Shown: in pieces, positions 32,194 through 41,764 of the stretch
Layout: each line of letters opens with the position of its first letter
Numbering within the stretch: the stretch's first letter is position 1
From: an uncultured Oscillospiraceae bacterium
GTDB lineage: Bacteria; Bacillota; Clostridia; Oscillospirales; Acutalibacteraceae
Assembly (NCBI GenBank): GCA_900546265.1
Contig: URCA01000016.1
Location: 1 to 64,000, forward strand
Direction of reading: 5' to 3'
DNA length: 64,000 nucleotides
The notes under the pieces: generated by a model
The model's database searches: none
What the model was told of the DNA's origin: nothing
Seen by the model: the letters and a program-made list of their open reading frames with translations, nothing else
Translations under genes and position numbers: made by a program

Positions 32194-33096
32194 TCAGCCT
32201 TCGCCCGGGGCCACCGTGTTGATAGCCTTATTGATAACCACCCAGCTGACCACCATGATGGCGAACAGCACCACCGCCACCGCCGACGCATAGCCCATTT
32301 CCAGGCGCAGATTGCCGTAGTCCTGAATATGCAGCACCAGCGTGTGGGTGGAATAATCGGTGCTGGGCATGCCGGTCAGGGCGGCCGGCTGGGCGCCGAT
32401 GGCAAAGGAGCCGGAGATGGACAGCACCGCCCCGATGAGCAGCTGCGGGCGCATCTGGGGCAGGGTGATGTACCACAGCTCCTGCCAGCGGTTGCGCAGC
32501 CCGTCGATGGCCGCCGCCTCAAAGTAGCTGGCGTTGAGCTGCTTGAAGCCGGCGATGAAGGCCAGGAAGCCGGTGCCCATGCCCATCCACAGCACCACCA
32601 CGATCACCACAAAGAAGTTATAATCCGGGTCGTACAGCCACTGGATCGGTTCGCTTATCAGGCCCCAGTTGATGAGAAAGCTGTTGAGTATGCCGTAGGA
32701 GTCGTTGCTGAACAGATACGTCCACATCAGATAGGCGCTGCCGATGAGGGAGGGGGAATAGAACAAAAAGGTCAGGATATTTTTGAGCATGCGCCCCATA
32801 TCGTTGATAAACCAGGCCACCACGAAGCTCAGAATATAGCCGACCGGGCCGGTGATGATGGCGAACAGCATGGTGTTGCTGAAGGCCTTGACGAAAATGT
32901 CATCGTCCAGGAACATCCGCATATAGTTGGAGAACCCGATGAACCGGGGCGCCTGCACCATGTCGAAGTTGGTGAAGCTGATGACCACCGCCATCAGAAT
33001 CGGGATGAGAGTAAAAAAGACAAAGAGAATCAGCCAGAAGCCAATGAAGAAATAGGCGTTTCCATAGGTATGTATAAAGTTTCGCAGCTTGTTCAT
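32194..33096 (-). CDS. CUT1 sugar ABC permease (MalF type), pair 2
   Basis: A 300-residue permease with six spans and the EAA loop FEAAAIDGLRNRWQELWYITLP. The reading frame is open well upstream, but the ATG at 33096 follows GGAGGAAGG and overlaps the stop of the binding-protein gene by four bases (ATGA), so the pair is translationally coupled. Confidence 0.88.
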   Translation of the reverse strand: MNKLRNFIHTYGNAYFFIGFWLILFVFFTLIPILMAVVISFTNFDMVQAPRFIGFSNYMRMFLDDDIFVKAFSNTMLFAIITGPVGYILSFVVAWFINDMGRMLKNILTFLFYSPSLIGSAYLMWTYLFSNDSYGILNSFLINWGLISEPIQWLYDPDYNFFVVIVVVLWMGMGTGFLAFIAGFKQLNASYFEAAAIDGLRNRWQELWYITLPQMRPQLLIGAVLSISGSFAIGAQPAALTGMPSTDYSTHTLVLHIQDYGNLRLEMGYASAVAVVLFAIMVVSWVVINKAINTVAPGEG

Positions 33097-35846
33097 CGGC
33101 CTTCCTCCAGCCCCAATTCGATACGCTTTCTGCTGAGCTCCTCGTCGACGATCCGCCCATAGCGGAAAATCACGTCGCGCGGGTTTTCGTATTCGTAGGC
33201 GACGCGCCGGAACGCGTTGCTCAGATTCCGGGTCACGTAATAGGCGGCGGGCGACTGGGGGTTGTCGCTGACCTGCCTCCACTGGCCCAGGAGGGCCTCC
33301 GCTTCCTCCGCCGTCCAGGCCAGGGAACCGAAAACCTCCTTGTTGGCGGGGAAGTAGCGGGAGGATACGCCGAGCTTCGCCTCGGTTTCCAGGGCGAACC
33401 GCTCCTGCGTACTGTCGGAGGTCCACCAGTCGAGGAACCGGAAGGCGTCCGCGTGACGCTGCGACTTTTCCATGACGACGGCGGCGCTCACCCGGCAGAC
33501 CTCGGTGTGATCCGCCGTGCCGTCCGTCCGGACGGTGCCCGGCACCATGGCCATTTTCCACAGGCCGGCTATTTCGGGGGCGCCGACAGTCACCTGTCCA
33601 TAGAAATTGGACGTGGAGATGACCAGAGGCATCTGCCCCGTGCGGAAGCGGTTGAGAATATCGAAGGATTTCGGCAGGCCGTATTTGACATACAGGTCGG
33701 TCCAGGCGGCGAAGGCTTCAATGGAGGCCTTTTCCGTCATATTGGTCCGGCTCATATCCTGGTTATACAGGGTGCCGCCGTTTTGCAGCAGGAACATTTC
33801 ATAAATCTGGGTGGATTCCTCGATGCCGGCCTGCATCCCTTTTTTCTGCAGCCGGGCCAGCACGGCGTAGAACTCCTCCCAGGTTTTCGGAACCGTCAGC
33901 TCCTGCTCCCGGAAAATGTCGGCGCGGTAAAAGAGCATGTTATAGCTCTGGATTTCCGGCAGGCCGTATGTCTTTTCCCCCACCTGCAGAGATATCAGGG
34001 AGGAGGGGTAGAAGCGCTGCACGATGGCGGCGTAATCAGGCATGGCGGTCAGGTCGGTCAGGGCGTTCCGGTAATACAGGTTCATCAGAACCGTTTTGGG
34101 GACGAACAGGGCCGCGTCCGGGCCCTTGCCCGAGACCAGAGCGGGCAGGAGGGTATCCGCCGCGTTGACCAGGGACACGGTGACGGGGATGCCGGTGGAG
34201 GGGGTGAAGCTGTCGGTGATCAGCCGGCTGAGTATCTGGGCCTGATCCCGGCCGGTGGCATAGCCGGTGGAAATCAAATCGTTGGTGCTGGCCCAGACCC
34301 GCAGGGGCTCTCCCTGCGCCGCCCCGCCGCCCACGGTATCGTAATCCTGAATGAAGGAGGAGAGAAAGGCCATCAAGCGAAAGCGCAGCTGCCCGAGGAA
34401 GGTGCCGCCCGTGCGCACGGGCGCGTGGCCGGGGGAGCGGAGCGTCAGGTAATCCAGCTCCATGGGCTGGGAGCGGATGCCTCCCAGCAAATCGGCCAGG
34501 GTATTGATTTGGGAGCGGAAATTGTCCATTTGGCCAGGGATGCCCCGCACTTTTTTCGCCATGGCCGCCAGCATGCGGGCGGTTTCATAAATCCGGCTGG
34601 TGCCGCTGCCGGCGATGCCGCTGTCGGCACCGGCGTCCATCCGGGTCCCCAGCGCGTTCAGCCGCTGGCGGCAGCTCTCCAGCGTCGGCACCAGGCCGTC
34701 GATGTGGGTATCCAGATCATAATCCCGGTAGCTGTCCGGGGTCTCGCCGACCAGCACCATGATGCGGCTGTACAGGCCGTTGAGCTCCTCCACAATGGAG
34801 GACAACTCCTGCAGCACGGCGTTCAGGCCGGTCATCACCACCTCCAGCTTTAGCTCGTGGACGCCCTTTTCCAGGTAAAACCGATAGGGGGTTCCTTGGC
34901 TGTCGGCCAGGGTTTGGCAGGTGAAGTCCGCCGCGTAGGGGAAGACGAGGGTTTCGCATTCCCGGAAGGGAACCTCGCCGTCTACCGTCAGCCTCCGCCG
35001 CACGGAGAAGCCGTTGGTATCGTTCTGCCGATACACCACGTCCAGCGCGTAAAAGCCGCTTTCCGGCACCTGCACGTTCCAGGAGACCCATTGGCTCTCC
35101 CGGCTGTAGCCCGAACCGCCCAGGGTGTTGTAGCGGATTTTGGAGGGGTCGTTGGGACTGACGGAGGCGGAAATCCGATCGTAGGACAGGGTGATTTCCA
35201 GATGGGATTTTTGCGCGTAGAGCTCCGCCTCCTGCCGGATCTCCCGGTCGGCGGTGTCGACGGCGCCCCCGGCCTCCATGGCGCGGACATAGGCGGCGTA
35301 GTCATCCGTTTGAGAAAGAGGCAGCAGGCTCAGGCGGCGGATACGCACCGGCTGCCGGGTCATGGTCAGGCGCAGGGTATACGCGCCGGCGGCCAGGTTC
35401 AGCCCCTGATCCTCGCCCAGGGAGGGCGTCACGGTCTGCCAGTGGATGACCTCCACTTGGGTGGGCATCAGCTCGTTGCCCTGCCAGTCCTGTTCAAAGC
35501 GGCCGTTCGCCGGCTGTCCGCCGGCGTTTTCCCACCGCCGCGGGAATTCCACCGCCGCTTCCTTGATAACGGCGCCGTTTTGCAGGATTTCCAGGGAGCC
35601 CTGCGGCGTGATGGGCTTGCCCTCCGGGGCCTTGTATTCGATTTGCAGCTGGTAGCGGCCGGCGGCCGGCACCTGGAAGGAGAAGTCCGCCGGCGCTTTT
35701 TCCTCCAGCTGCCGGCCCTCTTCCTCGCGGTATACATCCACCGCCGCCGCAGCTGGTTCCGCCGCCGCAGCCGGACAGACGGCCGGCAGACAGACAAAGA
35801 AGGCGAGAAGCAGCGCGCCGAGGCGGCGCAAGCACGGTTTACACAC
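33093..35846 (-). CDS. Large binding protein: carbohydrate-binding-like N-terminus plus family 1 domain
   Basis: A 917-residue secreted protein, about twice the size of a usual solute-binding protein. Signal peptide to about 30 (no lipobox). Two beta-sandwich-like modules (about 35-170 and 235-360; FSFQVPAAGRYQLQIEYKA and NVQVPESGFYALDVVYRQN) and a helical stretch (about 370-480) precede a family 1 solute-binding domain (about 515-917; LRVWASTNDLISTGYAT, KGPDAALFVPKTVLM). GTG at 35846 has AAGGAGG nine bases upstream. It sits between the two permease pairs. The extra modules may bind a polymer before transfer to the binding domain. Confidence 0.82.
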   Translation of the reverse strand: MCKPCLRRLGALLLAFFVCLPAVCPAAAAEPAAAAVDVYREEEGRQLEEKAPADFSFQVPAAGRYQLQIEYKAPEGKPITPQGSLEILQNGAVIKEAAVEFPRRWENAGGQPANGRFEQDWQGNELMPTQVEVIHWQTVTPSLGEDQGLNLAAGAYTLRLTMTRQPVRIRRLSLLPLSQTDDYAAYVRAMEAGGAVDTADREIRQEAELYAQKSHLEITLSYDRISASVSPNDPSKIRYNTLGGSGYSRESQWVSWNVQVPESGFYALDVVYRQNDTNGFSVRRRLTVDGEVPFRECETLVFPYAADFTCQTLADSQGTPYRFYLEKGVHELKLEVVMTGLNAVLQELSSIVEELNGLYSRIMVLVGETPDSYRDYDLDTHIDGLVPTLESCRQRLNALGTRMDAGADSGIAGSGTSRIYETARMLAAMAKKVRGIPGQMDNFRSQINTLADLLGGIRSQPMELDYLTLRSPGHAPVRTGGTFLGQLRFRLMAFLSSFIQDYDTVGGGAAQGEPLRVWASTNDLISTGYATGRDQAQILSRLITDSFTPSTGIPVTVSLVNAADTLLPALVSGKGPDAALFVPKTVLMNLYYRNALTDLTAMPDYAAIVQRFYPSSLISLQVGEKTYGLPEIQSYNMLFYRADIFREQELTVPKTWEEFYAVLARLQKKGMQAGIEESTQIYEMFLLQNGGTLYNQDMSRTNMTEKASIEAFAAWTDLYVKYGLPKSFDILNRFRTGQMPLVISTSNFYGQVTVGAPEIAGLWKMAMVPGTVRTDGTADHTEVCRVSAAVVMEKSQRHADAFRFLDWWTSDSTQERFALETEAKLGVSSRYFPANKEVFGSLAWTAEEAEALLGQWRQVSDNPQSPAAYYVTRNLSNAFRRVAYEYENPRDVIFRYGRIVDEELSRKRIELGLEEGR

Positions 35847-35860
35847 AGCAAATCTCCTCC

Positions 35861-36841
35861 TTATCCGACGATCCCGGTGCGGTCGATCCCCTGCACAAAG
35901 AAACGCTGTCCCACCAGAAAGAGGAGAATCAGCGGCGCAATGCTGAAAACGCAGGCGGCCTGCTCGATGGGGATGATGTAATACACGGTAAAATGCTCCC
36001 GGGGCAGGATCACCTCCAGAGCGTAGCGCAAATCCACAATCCGGGTGGCCAGCGTCTGCACCGACGACAGATTGATGGAGGCCAGATAGTAATCGCTCCA
36101 GTACCACACCAGGGAGAACAGGAAGAAGACCAGCAGCGAGGTGCGGGCGTTGGGCAGCATGATCCGGAAAAAGGTTTTGCGGTAGCCGCAGCCGTCGATG
36201 AGCGCGGCTTCCTCCAGCTCGGCGGGGATGCCGGCGAACACCTGCCGGAACACCAGGATGAACAGCCCGGCCCGCAGGCCCTGGCCCAGGGCGGCCGGCA
36301 GGAAGAACGCCAGCGGGGAGTCGAGCAGCCTCAGGCCGGAGGGGGCGCCGGTTATCAGCCGGATGATGCCGAAGACATCAAAATTGGACATCAACAGGTA
36401 GTTGGGCATCCCCAACAGCTGGGGCGGCACCACAATGGTGAACACCACCATGATGAACAGCAGGGTGGACCCCTTGAAATGAAACCGGGCGAAGCCATAG
36501 CCGGCCAGGCAGGTCACCAGGATTTGCAGCAGCGAGCTGCCCACCGCGATAAGCACCGTATTTTTCATGGCTTCCAGTAGATGGACGTCCACCACCGCCG
36601 TGCGGAAGTTGTCCCAGGTGGGCGTTTTGGGCAGCCACACCACCGTGATATCCATGAAATCCTTGGGGGAGCGGAAGGCCATGCTCACCATATACAGCAG
36701 GGGGTACAGGATAATAAACGCGATGGCCAGCAGAAACAGCCAGCGCAGCAGATTGCCCACGCATTTTCCCGCGTAGTAGGCCGGGGATATCTGAATGCTC
36801 CGGAGATCCGGCAGTTCCCGACGGTTTTTCTTCCTTGCCAT
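35861..36841 (-). CDS. CUT1 sugar ABC permease (MalG type), pair 1
   Basis: A 326-residue permease with about six spans. EAA loop: LEEAALIDGCGYRKTFFRIMLP. The ATG at 36841 follows AAGGGAG. It precedes the large binding-protein gene by 14 bases. The frame extends upstream but that part has no signal. Confidence 0.87.
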   Translation of the reverse strand: MARKKNRRELPDLRSIQISPAYYAGKCVGNLLRWLFLLAIAFIILYPLLYMVSMAFRSPKDFMDITVVWLPKTPTWDNFRTAVVDVHLLEAMKNTVLIAVGSSLLQILVTCLAGYGFARFHFKGSTLLFIMVVFTIVVPPQLLGMPNYLLMSNFDVFGIIRLITGAPSGLRLLDSPLAFFLPAALGQGLRAGLFILVFRQVFAGIPAELEEAALIDGCGYRKTFFRIMLPNARTSLLVFFLFSLVWYWSDYYLASINLSSVQTLATRIVDLRYALEVILPREHFTVYYIIPIEQAACVFSIAPLILLFLVGQRFFVQGIDRTGIVG

Positions 36842-36858
36842 GGAGGCACTCCCTTCCT

Positions 36859-37758
36859 TCAGCGTTCTTTTTGAAAAAGCATCCGGCGGCAGAGGAGGAC
36901 GACGAGCCCCAGGATGATTAGCACCAGCAGGAAGTACATCCAGGCCATGGCCGCGGCATAGGAATAGTTCATGTCCTTCATGAAGTAGTCGCGGATATAC
37001 CGCATGGCCTGGTTGTCGTAGCTGGTGAAGCTGTCGATGATGGTATAGACAATTGTGGCCAGGACGAAGGGGGACACGGTGGGGAAGGTGATTTTCCAAA
37101 AGGTTTCCCAGCCGCTGGCCCCTTCCACCTGCGCCACCTCGTAGAACGACGAGGGGATGGACAAGAGGGCGGCCATGAAAATCAGGATTTGGATGCCGCT
37201 TTTCCACACCAGGTCGGCCACGTTGGCGATCATCCCGGTCAGAATATCCACCAGGCCGTTCGGCAGGCCGCTTTCCAGCAGAAACTGGGTTAGAATGGTC
37301 ACGTCGAAAATGTTGGAGGCGCCGGCGGCTGGCAGCGCCACGATGGAGCTCATGTCCGCCTTAATGATTTCCGCCACCACACCGGCGGTGACGATGATGG
37401 GAAGAAAAAAGATAGCGCGCATAATCATGCGGCCGTGAAATTTCTGGTTGAGGATGGTGGCGGTGAACAGGCTGAAAAACACGATAACCGGCACCTGGTA
37501 GACGAGATCCCGGAACGCCTCGAAAATCAGCCGGGGAAATTCGGCGTCGCCGGTCAGCGCCTGTATGTACTGGCCCCAGATGCCGTTTTCCAGCGGCTTC
37601 AAAACAAAGCCGTCCCCCTCAAAGGCAAACTGATAAAAGGAATAGCGGAAAAAGCTCACCATCGGCTGCACGAACAACAGAAGGAAGCCGATAAACCAGG
37701 GAAGGATGAATATCCAGCCGATCGCTTCCCTCTTTTTGCTGAGTCTGCTTTTTCCCAT
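36859..37758 (-). CDS. CUT1 sugar ABC permease (MalF type), pair 1
   Basis: A 299-residue permease with six spans starting IGWIFILPWFIGFLLLFVQP. EAA loop: FYEVAQVEGASGWETFWKITFP. The ATG at 37758 gives a typical MalF-type N-terminus. The gene is 17 bases before its partner permease. Confidence 0.87.
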   Translation of the reverse strand: MGKSRLSKKREAIGWIFILPWFIGFLLLFVQPMVSFFRYSFYQFAFEGDGFVLKPLENGIWGQYIQALTGDAEFPRLIFEAFRDLVYQVPVIVFFSLFTATILNQKFHGRMIMRAIFFLPIIVTAGVVAEIIKADMSSIVALPAAGASNIFDVTILTQFLLESGLPNGLVDILTGMIANVADLVWKSGIQILIFMAALLSIPSSFYEVAQVEGASGWETFWKITFPTVSPFVLATIVYTIIDSFTSYDNQAMRYIRDYFMKDMNYSYAAAMAWMYFLLVLIILGLVVLLCRRMLFQKER

Positions 37759-37813
37759 GAGAACATCCAACCCTTTCCGCGCACAGGCGCTTCCGAATGG
37801 AGAGAACCGGCTT

Positions 37814-38473
37814 TTATTGATGCAGATAAGAAAAACACGTTGGTTCATAAAAGGGGCGGTAGACCGTCAGCCCGGTGAAGCGGATGGCGGACGCATAGGT
37901 GCCCAGCCCGAACCGGCCGCAGCCGTCCAGGGTTTGCGGCTGCGGGTCGATCATCTCCACCACCAGGGCGCCGTTGGCAAACAGGAAGCAGTGGCCGCCC
38001 ACGCTGCCCACCTGGATATGGTAGGTTTTCGCGGCTTCCAGCGGGTACAGGCTGGTGGATACGAAGGGGACGCATCCCGGGTATTTTTCGATGCCGGCCC
38101 GGTTCAGCCACCAGCCGCCCAGGCCGCCGATGTAGCCCTTGTCCGCGTCGTCTTTTTCGTAGTTCCATCCGGAGGCCTTCCAGGCGAAATTCAAATCGTT
38201 GCAGCAGGGGGGGACGGGCTGGGCGATAAAGTCCAGCAGGATATCCCCCTCGTAGCTGGCCCGGGAATACAGGATGCCCGCGCCGTCCCGTTTGGTTTCT
38301 CCGACAATCCAGCCGTCCGCCTCCGCCCGCCACTGGCCGCCGGTCGCCTCGAAGTCCTCCCGCAGGCTTTGTTCGTCAAAGGGGCGGGCATACAGCACGG
38401 CGCTGCTGTCCAGGCATATCCTTTTTTCCTTAATATGTAGGATCCGATCCGATGCGGGCGTTGCGTGTTCCAT
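37814..38473 (-). CDS. DUF1961/YesU-like protein
   Basis: A 219-residue cytoplasmic protein without a signal peptide. The strand pattern (GDILLDFIAQPV, AKTYHIQVGSVGGHCFLFANGALVVEM, GRFGLGTYASAIRFTGLTVYRP) fits a concanavalin-like jelly roll of the DUF1961 type, the family of Bacillus YesU in the rhamnogalacturonan locus. ATG at 38473 with GGAGGA six bases upstream. It is the first gene of the operon, divergent from AraC. Confidence 0.72.
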   Translation of the reverse strand: MEHATPASDRILHIKEKRICLDSSAVLYARPFDEQSLREDFEATGGQWRAEADGWIVGETKRDGAGILYSRASYEGDILLDFIAQPVPPCCNDLNFAWKASGWNYEKDDADKGYIGGLGGWWLNRAGIEKYPGCVPFVSTSLYPLEAAKTYHIQVGSVGGHCFLFANGALVVEMIDPQPQTLDGCGRFGLGTYASAIRFTGLTVYRPFYEPTCFSYLHQ

Positions 38474-38670
38474 AGCAATTCCTCCGGCTTGTTTGACATT
38501 TTTTGTCGGATGGCGGCTGTCTGTCTGTTTGGCACTTATTCGGTACATGCATTGAAATTTTTAGAGTAGATCTATTCTCTTATCTAAACTGCCTATTATT
38601 TTCATGCCATTAGTTTAACATATTAAATATAATGGATATAGTCCCGCGGTTGATATATAATAACACGCTA

Positions 38671-38699
38671 TTGACATTTTCGCTTGGAAGATTTACCCT
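38671..38699 (+). promoter_or_regulatory. Promoter of the AraC regulator gene
   Basis: TTGACA (38671-38676) with a 17-base spacer and a weak -10, TACCCT (38694-38699). It supports the ATG at 38725 as the start. The weak -10 suggests activator dependence. Confidence 0.45.
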
Positions 38700-38724
38700 T
38701 AGTGCGAGGGGAGTGAGTCGCCGC

Positions 38725-39567
38725 ATGATGCACGATATTTTCAAACTGCGGTATCGTGTCCTGCCTATCGCCTCCTGCGAGATCGCCCGGGCAGCGAAAA
38801 CGATGCCGGAGACCGTGACCGCCCTGCATAATCACAAGGAGTTTGAGCTGCTGTCCATCACGAGCGGCCAGGTGCGCATTACCATCGGCGACATTCCGTA
38901 CACGGTGTCGGCCGGGGATCTGGTGTTGGTCAACTCCTACGCGCTGCATGCCATCGAGGTGGAAATTGGCCGCTCCTTTTCCGCGGACTGTCTGTCCTTT
39001 GACCTGTCGCTGCTGGAGGAAGAGGCGTTCAGCCGTCTGCTGGAGCAGGGGGAATATGAGACGGTGCCGCTGGTGCCCGCGACCCATCCTCTGCATGGCC
39101 CGCTTGCCGCCTGCTTCGAGCAGGCGATGAGCGCCTGCGGGGCCCATGCCGATTGCCGGGAGATGCTGCTGCGGGGCAGCATCCTCGTGTTTTTCGGGCT
39201 CCTCCGCCAGAATCAGCTGGTGCGTTCCAGGAGCGTGGACGCGGGGAACAACCAGTTCTGCCGCGAGGTGTTCGCGTTTATCCAGTCGTATTACGCCCAT
39301 GAGATCACCTCCCGCCATGTGGCGGACAAGCTGGGGTATACCCAAAGCTATTTCTGCCGGCTGTTCAAGCAGCAGTTCGGCCAGAGCTTCCGCGACTATC
39401 TGATGATGTACCGCATCAGCAAGGCCAAGCAGTTTTTCGACGAGGGCTGCCACAGCGTGACCCAGACGGCGGAAAAGGTCGGGTTTCACAACATGAGCTA
39501 CTTCACCCAGGTGTTTCAGCAGTATACGGGCCGCCTGCCCTCCCATTATTTGAAATCCCCCGATTGA
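38725..39567 (+). CDS. AraC-family transcriptional regulator
   Basis: A 280-residue regulator. An N-terminal cupin-like sensor domain (about 1-170) is followed by a C-terminal double helix-turn-helix (about 180-280: HEITSRHVADKLGYTQSYFCRLFKQ and SVTQTAEKVGFHNMSYFTQVFQQYTG). It is divergent from the 20-kb carbohydrate operon and so is its likely regulator, with a sugar as ligand. I chose ATG 38725 (GAGGGGA upstream); the longer frame from 38632 lacks a signal. Confidence 0.85.
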   Translation: MMHDIFKLRYRVLPIASCEIARAAKTMPETVTALHNHKEFELLSITSGQVRITIGDIPYTVSAGDLVLVNSYALHAIEVEIGRSFSADCLSFDLSLLEEEAFSRLLEQGEYETVPLVPATHPLHGPLAACFEQAMSACGAHADCREMLLRGSILVFFGLLRQNQLVRSRSVDAGNNQFCREVFAFIQSYYAHEITSRHVADKLGYTQSYFCRLFKQQFGQSFRDYLMMYRISKAKQFFDEGCHSVTQTAEKVGFHNMSYFTQVFQQYTGRLPSHYLKSPD

Positions 39568-39583
39568 CGCGTGCATGCAAAAG

Positions 39584-39616
39584 CGCCCGCCATCCTTTAT
39601 AAAAGGATGGCGGGCG
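39584..39616. terminator. Terminator between AraC and DMT transporter genes
   Basis: A perfect 15-bp stem (39584-39598 and 39602-39616) with a three-base loop lies between two convergent genes. The A and T residues in the stem work in both directions, but no long T-run follows. Confidence 0.7.
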
Positions 39617-39650
39617 TCGGTATTTTCCGGGAAATAGACGAACCCCGCGC

Positions 39651-40571
39651 TTACAGTACCAGCAGGGCCATGCCGGCCACGGTCAGCCCGAGGCCGGCGG
39701 CGTCGCCTCGGCCGGGCTTTTCGTGAAAAACGGCCCAGGCAAGCAGGGCGGTGAACACCACGACCATGGCGCTGAGCAGGGGGAACTGCAGGGAGGAATC
39801 CATGGTTTTGGCCGTGTGCATCGAACAGACGTTGGCCAAGCCGTTGCACACGGCGTATCCGCCGGTCAGCAGCACCAGCGTCCACGCGGCGCGCTTTCCC
39901 CCGAGGTCGCGTCCGATCCGGGCGCGAAGTCCGGCGGCGCCGGCTTCGTCTGTGCGTTTCAAAAGGCCGGGCAGCAGGATGGCCGCGGAGGCGATAAGGC
40001 CCAGAAGAGAGGTCAGCGTCAAAAACTCCCGGCTGGAACCCGTATCCGCGCGAATGGCGTGCGCTTTCGTCACCACGCTGACCATGCCGTTGGAAACGAA
40101 CACCGCTAAACACAGGAGCCAGAAGCGCCGCCGGGAGCTCCCGGCGGCCCGCTCGTCCTGTTTCCCGAACAGACAACCGAAGGAAGCGAGCACGATGAGC
40201 AGGGTACCCGCCGCCTTCCCGGCGGTCAGCGGTTCCCCCAGCCGTATCACGCCGTAGGCGGATGGCAGCAGAAGGCCGCCGGAAAGGCTGAAGAGGGTGA
40301 CCACCGCCACCTTCCCAAGGCGCATGGCGAACAGGGAGGCCGCGTTGTTCACCGCCGCGCAGACGGCGTATATCACCGCGTACAGCAGGGACGCCGGCAG
40401 GATGCGCAGCCGAAACCCGCCCGCCGACAGGAACAGGAATCCCATCCACAGATTGGCGAACACCAGCATCCATATGGCCGGCCGCCAGCCGGCGCCCGCG
40501 CGGAGCTGATATTGCTTAGTGAACAGAAACTGGACGGAAAACAACACGCCGGCCGCGGCAAGTGTCATCAT
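39651..40571 (-). CDS. EamA/DMT-family transporter
   Basis: A 306-residue membrane protein with about ten spans in two homologous halves (the second begins near FWLLCLAVFVSNGMVSV), as in drug/metabolite transporters. The ATG overlaps the LacI stop by four bases, so it is co-translated with LacI. The substrate is unknown; co-regulation with the oxidoreductase system is possible. Confidence 0.85.
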   Translation of the reverse strand: MMTLAAAGVLFSVQFLFTKQYQLRAGAGWRPAIWMLVFANLWMGFLFLSAGGFRLRILPASLLYAVIYAVCAAVNNAASLFAMRLGKVAVVTLFSLSGGLLLPSAYGVIRLGEPLTAGKAAGTLLIVLASFGCLFGKQDERAAGSSRRRFWLLCLAVFVSNGMVSVVTKAHAIRADTGSSREFLTLTSLLGLIASAAILLPGLLKRTDEAGAAGLRARIGRDLGGKRAAWTLVLLTGGYAVCNGLANVCSMHTAKTMDSSLQFPLLSAMVVVFTALLAWAVFHEKPGRGDAAGLGLTVAGMALLVL

Positions 40572-41602
40572 AGGGGCTCCTCCTCCGCGCCGTCCCGCAG
40601 CCGGGAGGCTATATACAAATGCCGGTTATCCGGCAGCCGCCCCTGCGACAGCCAGTCGCCCACCGCCTGTATGCATTGGTAACCCTGCCGATACGGGTCT
40701 TGCCGGATCACGGCGGCCAGCGCGTTCCGGTTCAGATAGGCCTCGTTCCGGCCGGGACTTTCATAGCCGCACACCGTCACGCCGTCTAGGCGGAGCTTGT
40801 GCAGGGCCAGGCATACCTGCGGCAGGATGTCCTGTGAGACATAGACGCTGTGAAACGCCCGCTCCCGTTCGTGCAGGGCGCGGGCCAGCTGGGCGGACAG
40901 CAGGGAGGGGGCCATGGCCGACACGTCCACCTCGCCTGTCCAGCGCAGAGCGGGAAGCAGCGCCTGGATTTCCAGGCGGAAGCCTTCGTCCCGCCGCCGC
41001 GACATGGGCGTATGCGCGCCGTGTATCCACAGGATGTCCGGTCGGAGGGCCAGCGCGTCCCGGCACGCCCGCGCCAGGCGGATCCCGTCCTGATAGAAAT
41101 TCGCCCCGGCGTAGAAAAGAAAAGGGACGCCGTCCGCCGTCTCGTTGAAGAAAACCACCGGGATGCGCGCGGCGATACCGCGCAGCCGCTCGGTCATGGC
41201 GGGAAAAGGGGCCGGGGTGACCACCAGCACATCCGCCCGCATATCCTCCATATAATCGAGGCAGTATAAGGCGTCGGCCTCGCTGTGCACGCCAGCGTAC
41301 AGGCTTAGCGTCAGATGCGCGCCTTTCAGGGTGGCCATGGCGTCCTTGACGCCGCGGATGGCCTCGTTCCAGAAAGCGTACGGGTTGATGGGCAGGACAA
41401 CGCCCACCACCGTTTCCCCCGCTTGGATTTTGGCGCGCCGCGCGCCCGCCGGGTCGTACTGCACCTCGCGGGCGGCCCGCAGGATCGCCTCCTTGGTGCC
41501 GGCATCCACGTTCCCGCAGTTATGCAGCGCCTTGGACACCGTGGATTTGGACAGCTGTACCCGGCGGGATATTTCGCGGATGCATCCCGCGTCCTTATCC
41601 AT
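40568..41602 (-). CDS. LacI-family repressor
   Basis: A 344-residue regulator. The N-terminal helix-turn-helix is REISRRVQLSKSTVSKALHNCGNVDAGTKEAI, with a hinge helix to about 60. A periplasmic-binding-protein-like sensor domain (about 65-335) contains VVGVVLPINPYAFWNEAI. The frame is open far upstream, but ATG 41602 has AAAGGAG eight bases before it. It is divergent from the Gfo/Idh/MocA gene, which it probably represses. Confidence 0.88.
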   Translation of the reverse strand: MDKDAGCIREISRRVQLSKSTVSKALHNCGNVDAGTKEAILRAAREVQYDPAGARRAKIQAGETVVGVVLPINPYAFWNEAIRGVKDAMATLKGAHLTLSLYAGVHSEADALYCLDYMEDMRADVLVVTPAPFPAMTERLRGIAARIPVVFFNETADGVPFLFYAGANFYQDGIRLARACRDALALRPDILWIHGAHTPMSRRRDEGFRLEIQALLPALRWTGEVDVSAMAPSLLSAQLARALHERERAFHSVYVSQDILPQVCLALHKLRLDGVTVCGYESPGRNEAYLNRNALAAVIRQDPYRQGYQCIQAVGDWLSQGRLPDNRHLYIASRLRDGAEEEPL

Positions 41603-41706
41603 GGCGCCATCTCCTTTCCGCATAGATCCATCATCCCATGGAACGGCGTTTCGCGCAATGGCCGACCTGCTTAAAAAGCCGCGGACATATTTGAGCATTT
41701 CGCACA

Positions 41707-41735
41707 TTACAAAAAACGGCGTAAGCTGGCATGAT
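41707..41735 (+). promoter_or_regulatory. Promoter of the Gfo/Idh/MocA oxidoreductase gene
   Basis: TTACAA (41707-41712), a 17-base spacer and CATGAT (41730-41735), with AAGGAGG about 25 bases downstream. It lies in the divergent gap with LacI (41603-41764). Confidence 0.5.
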
Positions 41736-41764
41736 GGTAGCAGAAGCATGAAGGAGGTTTTGAA

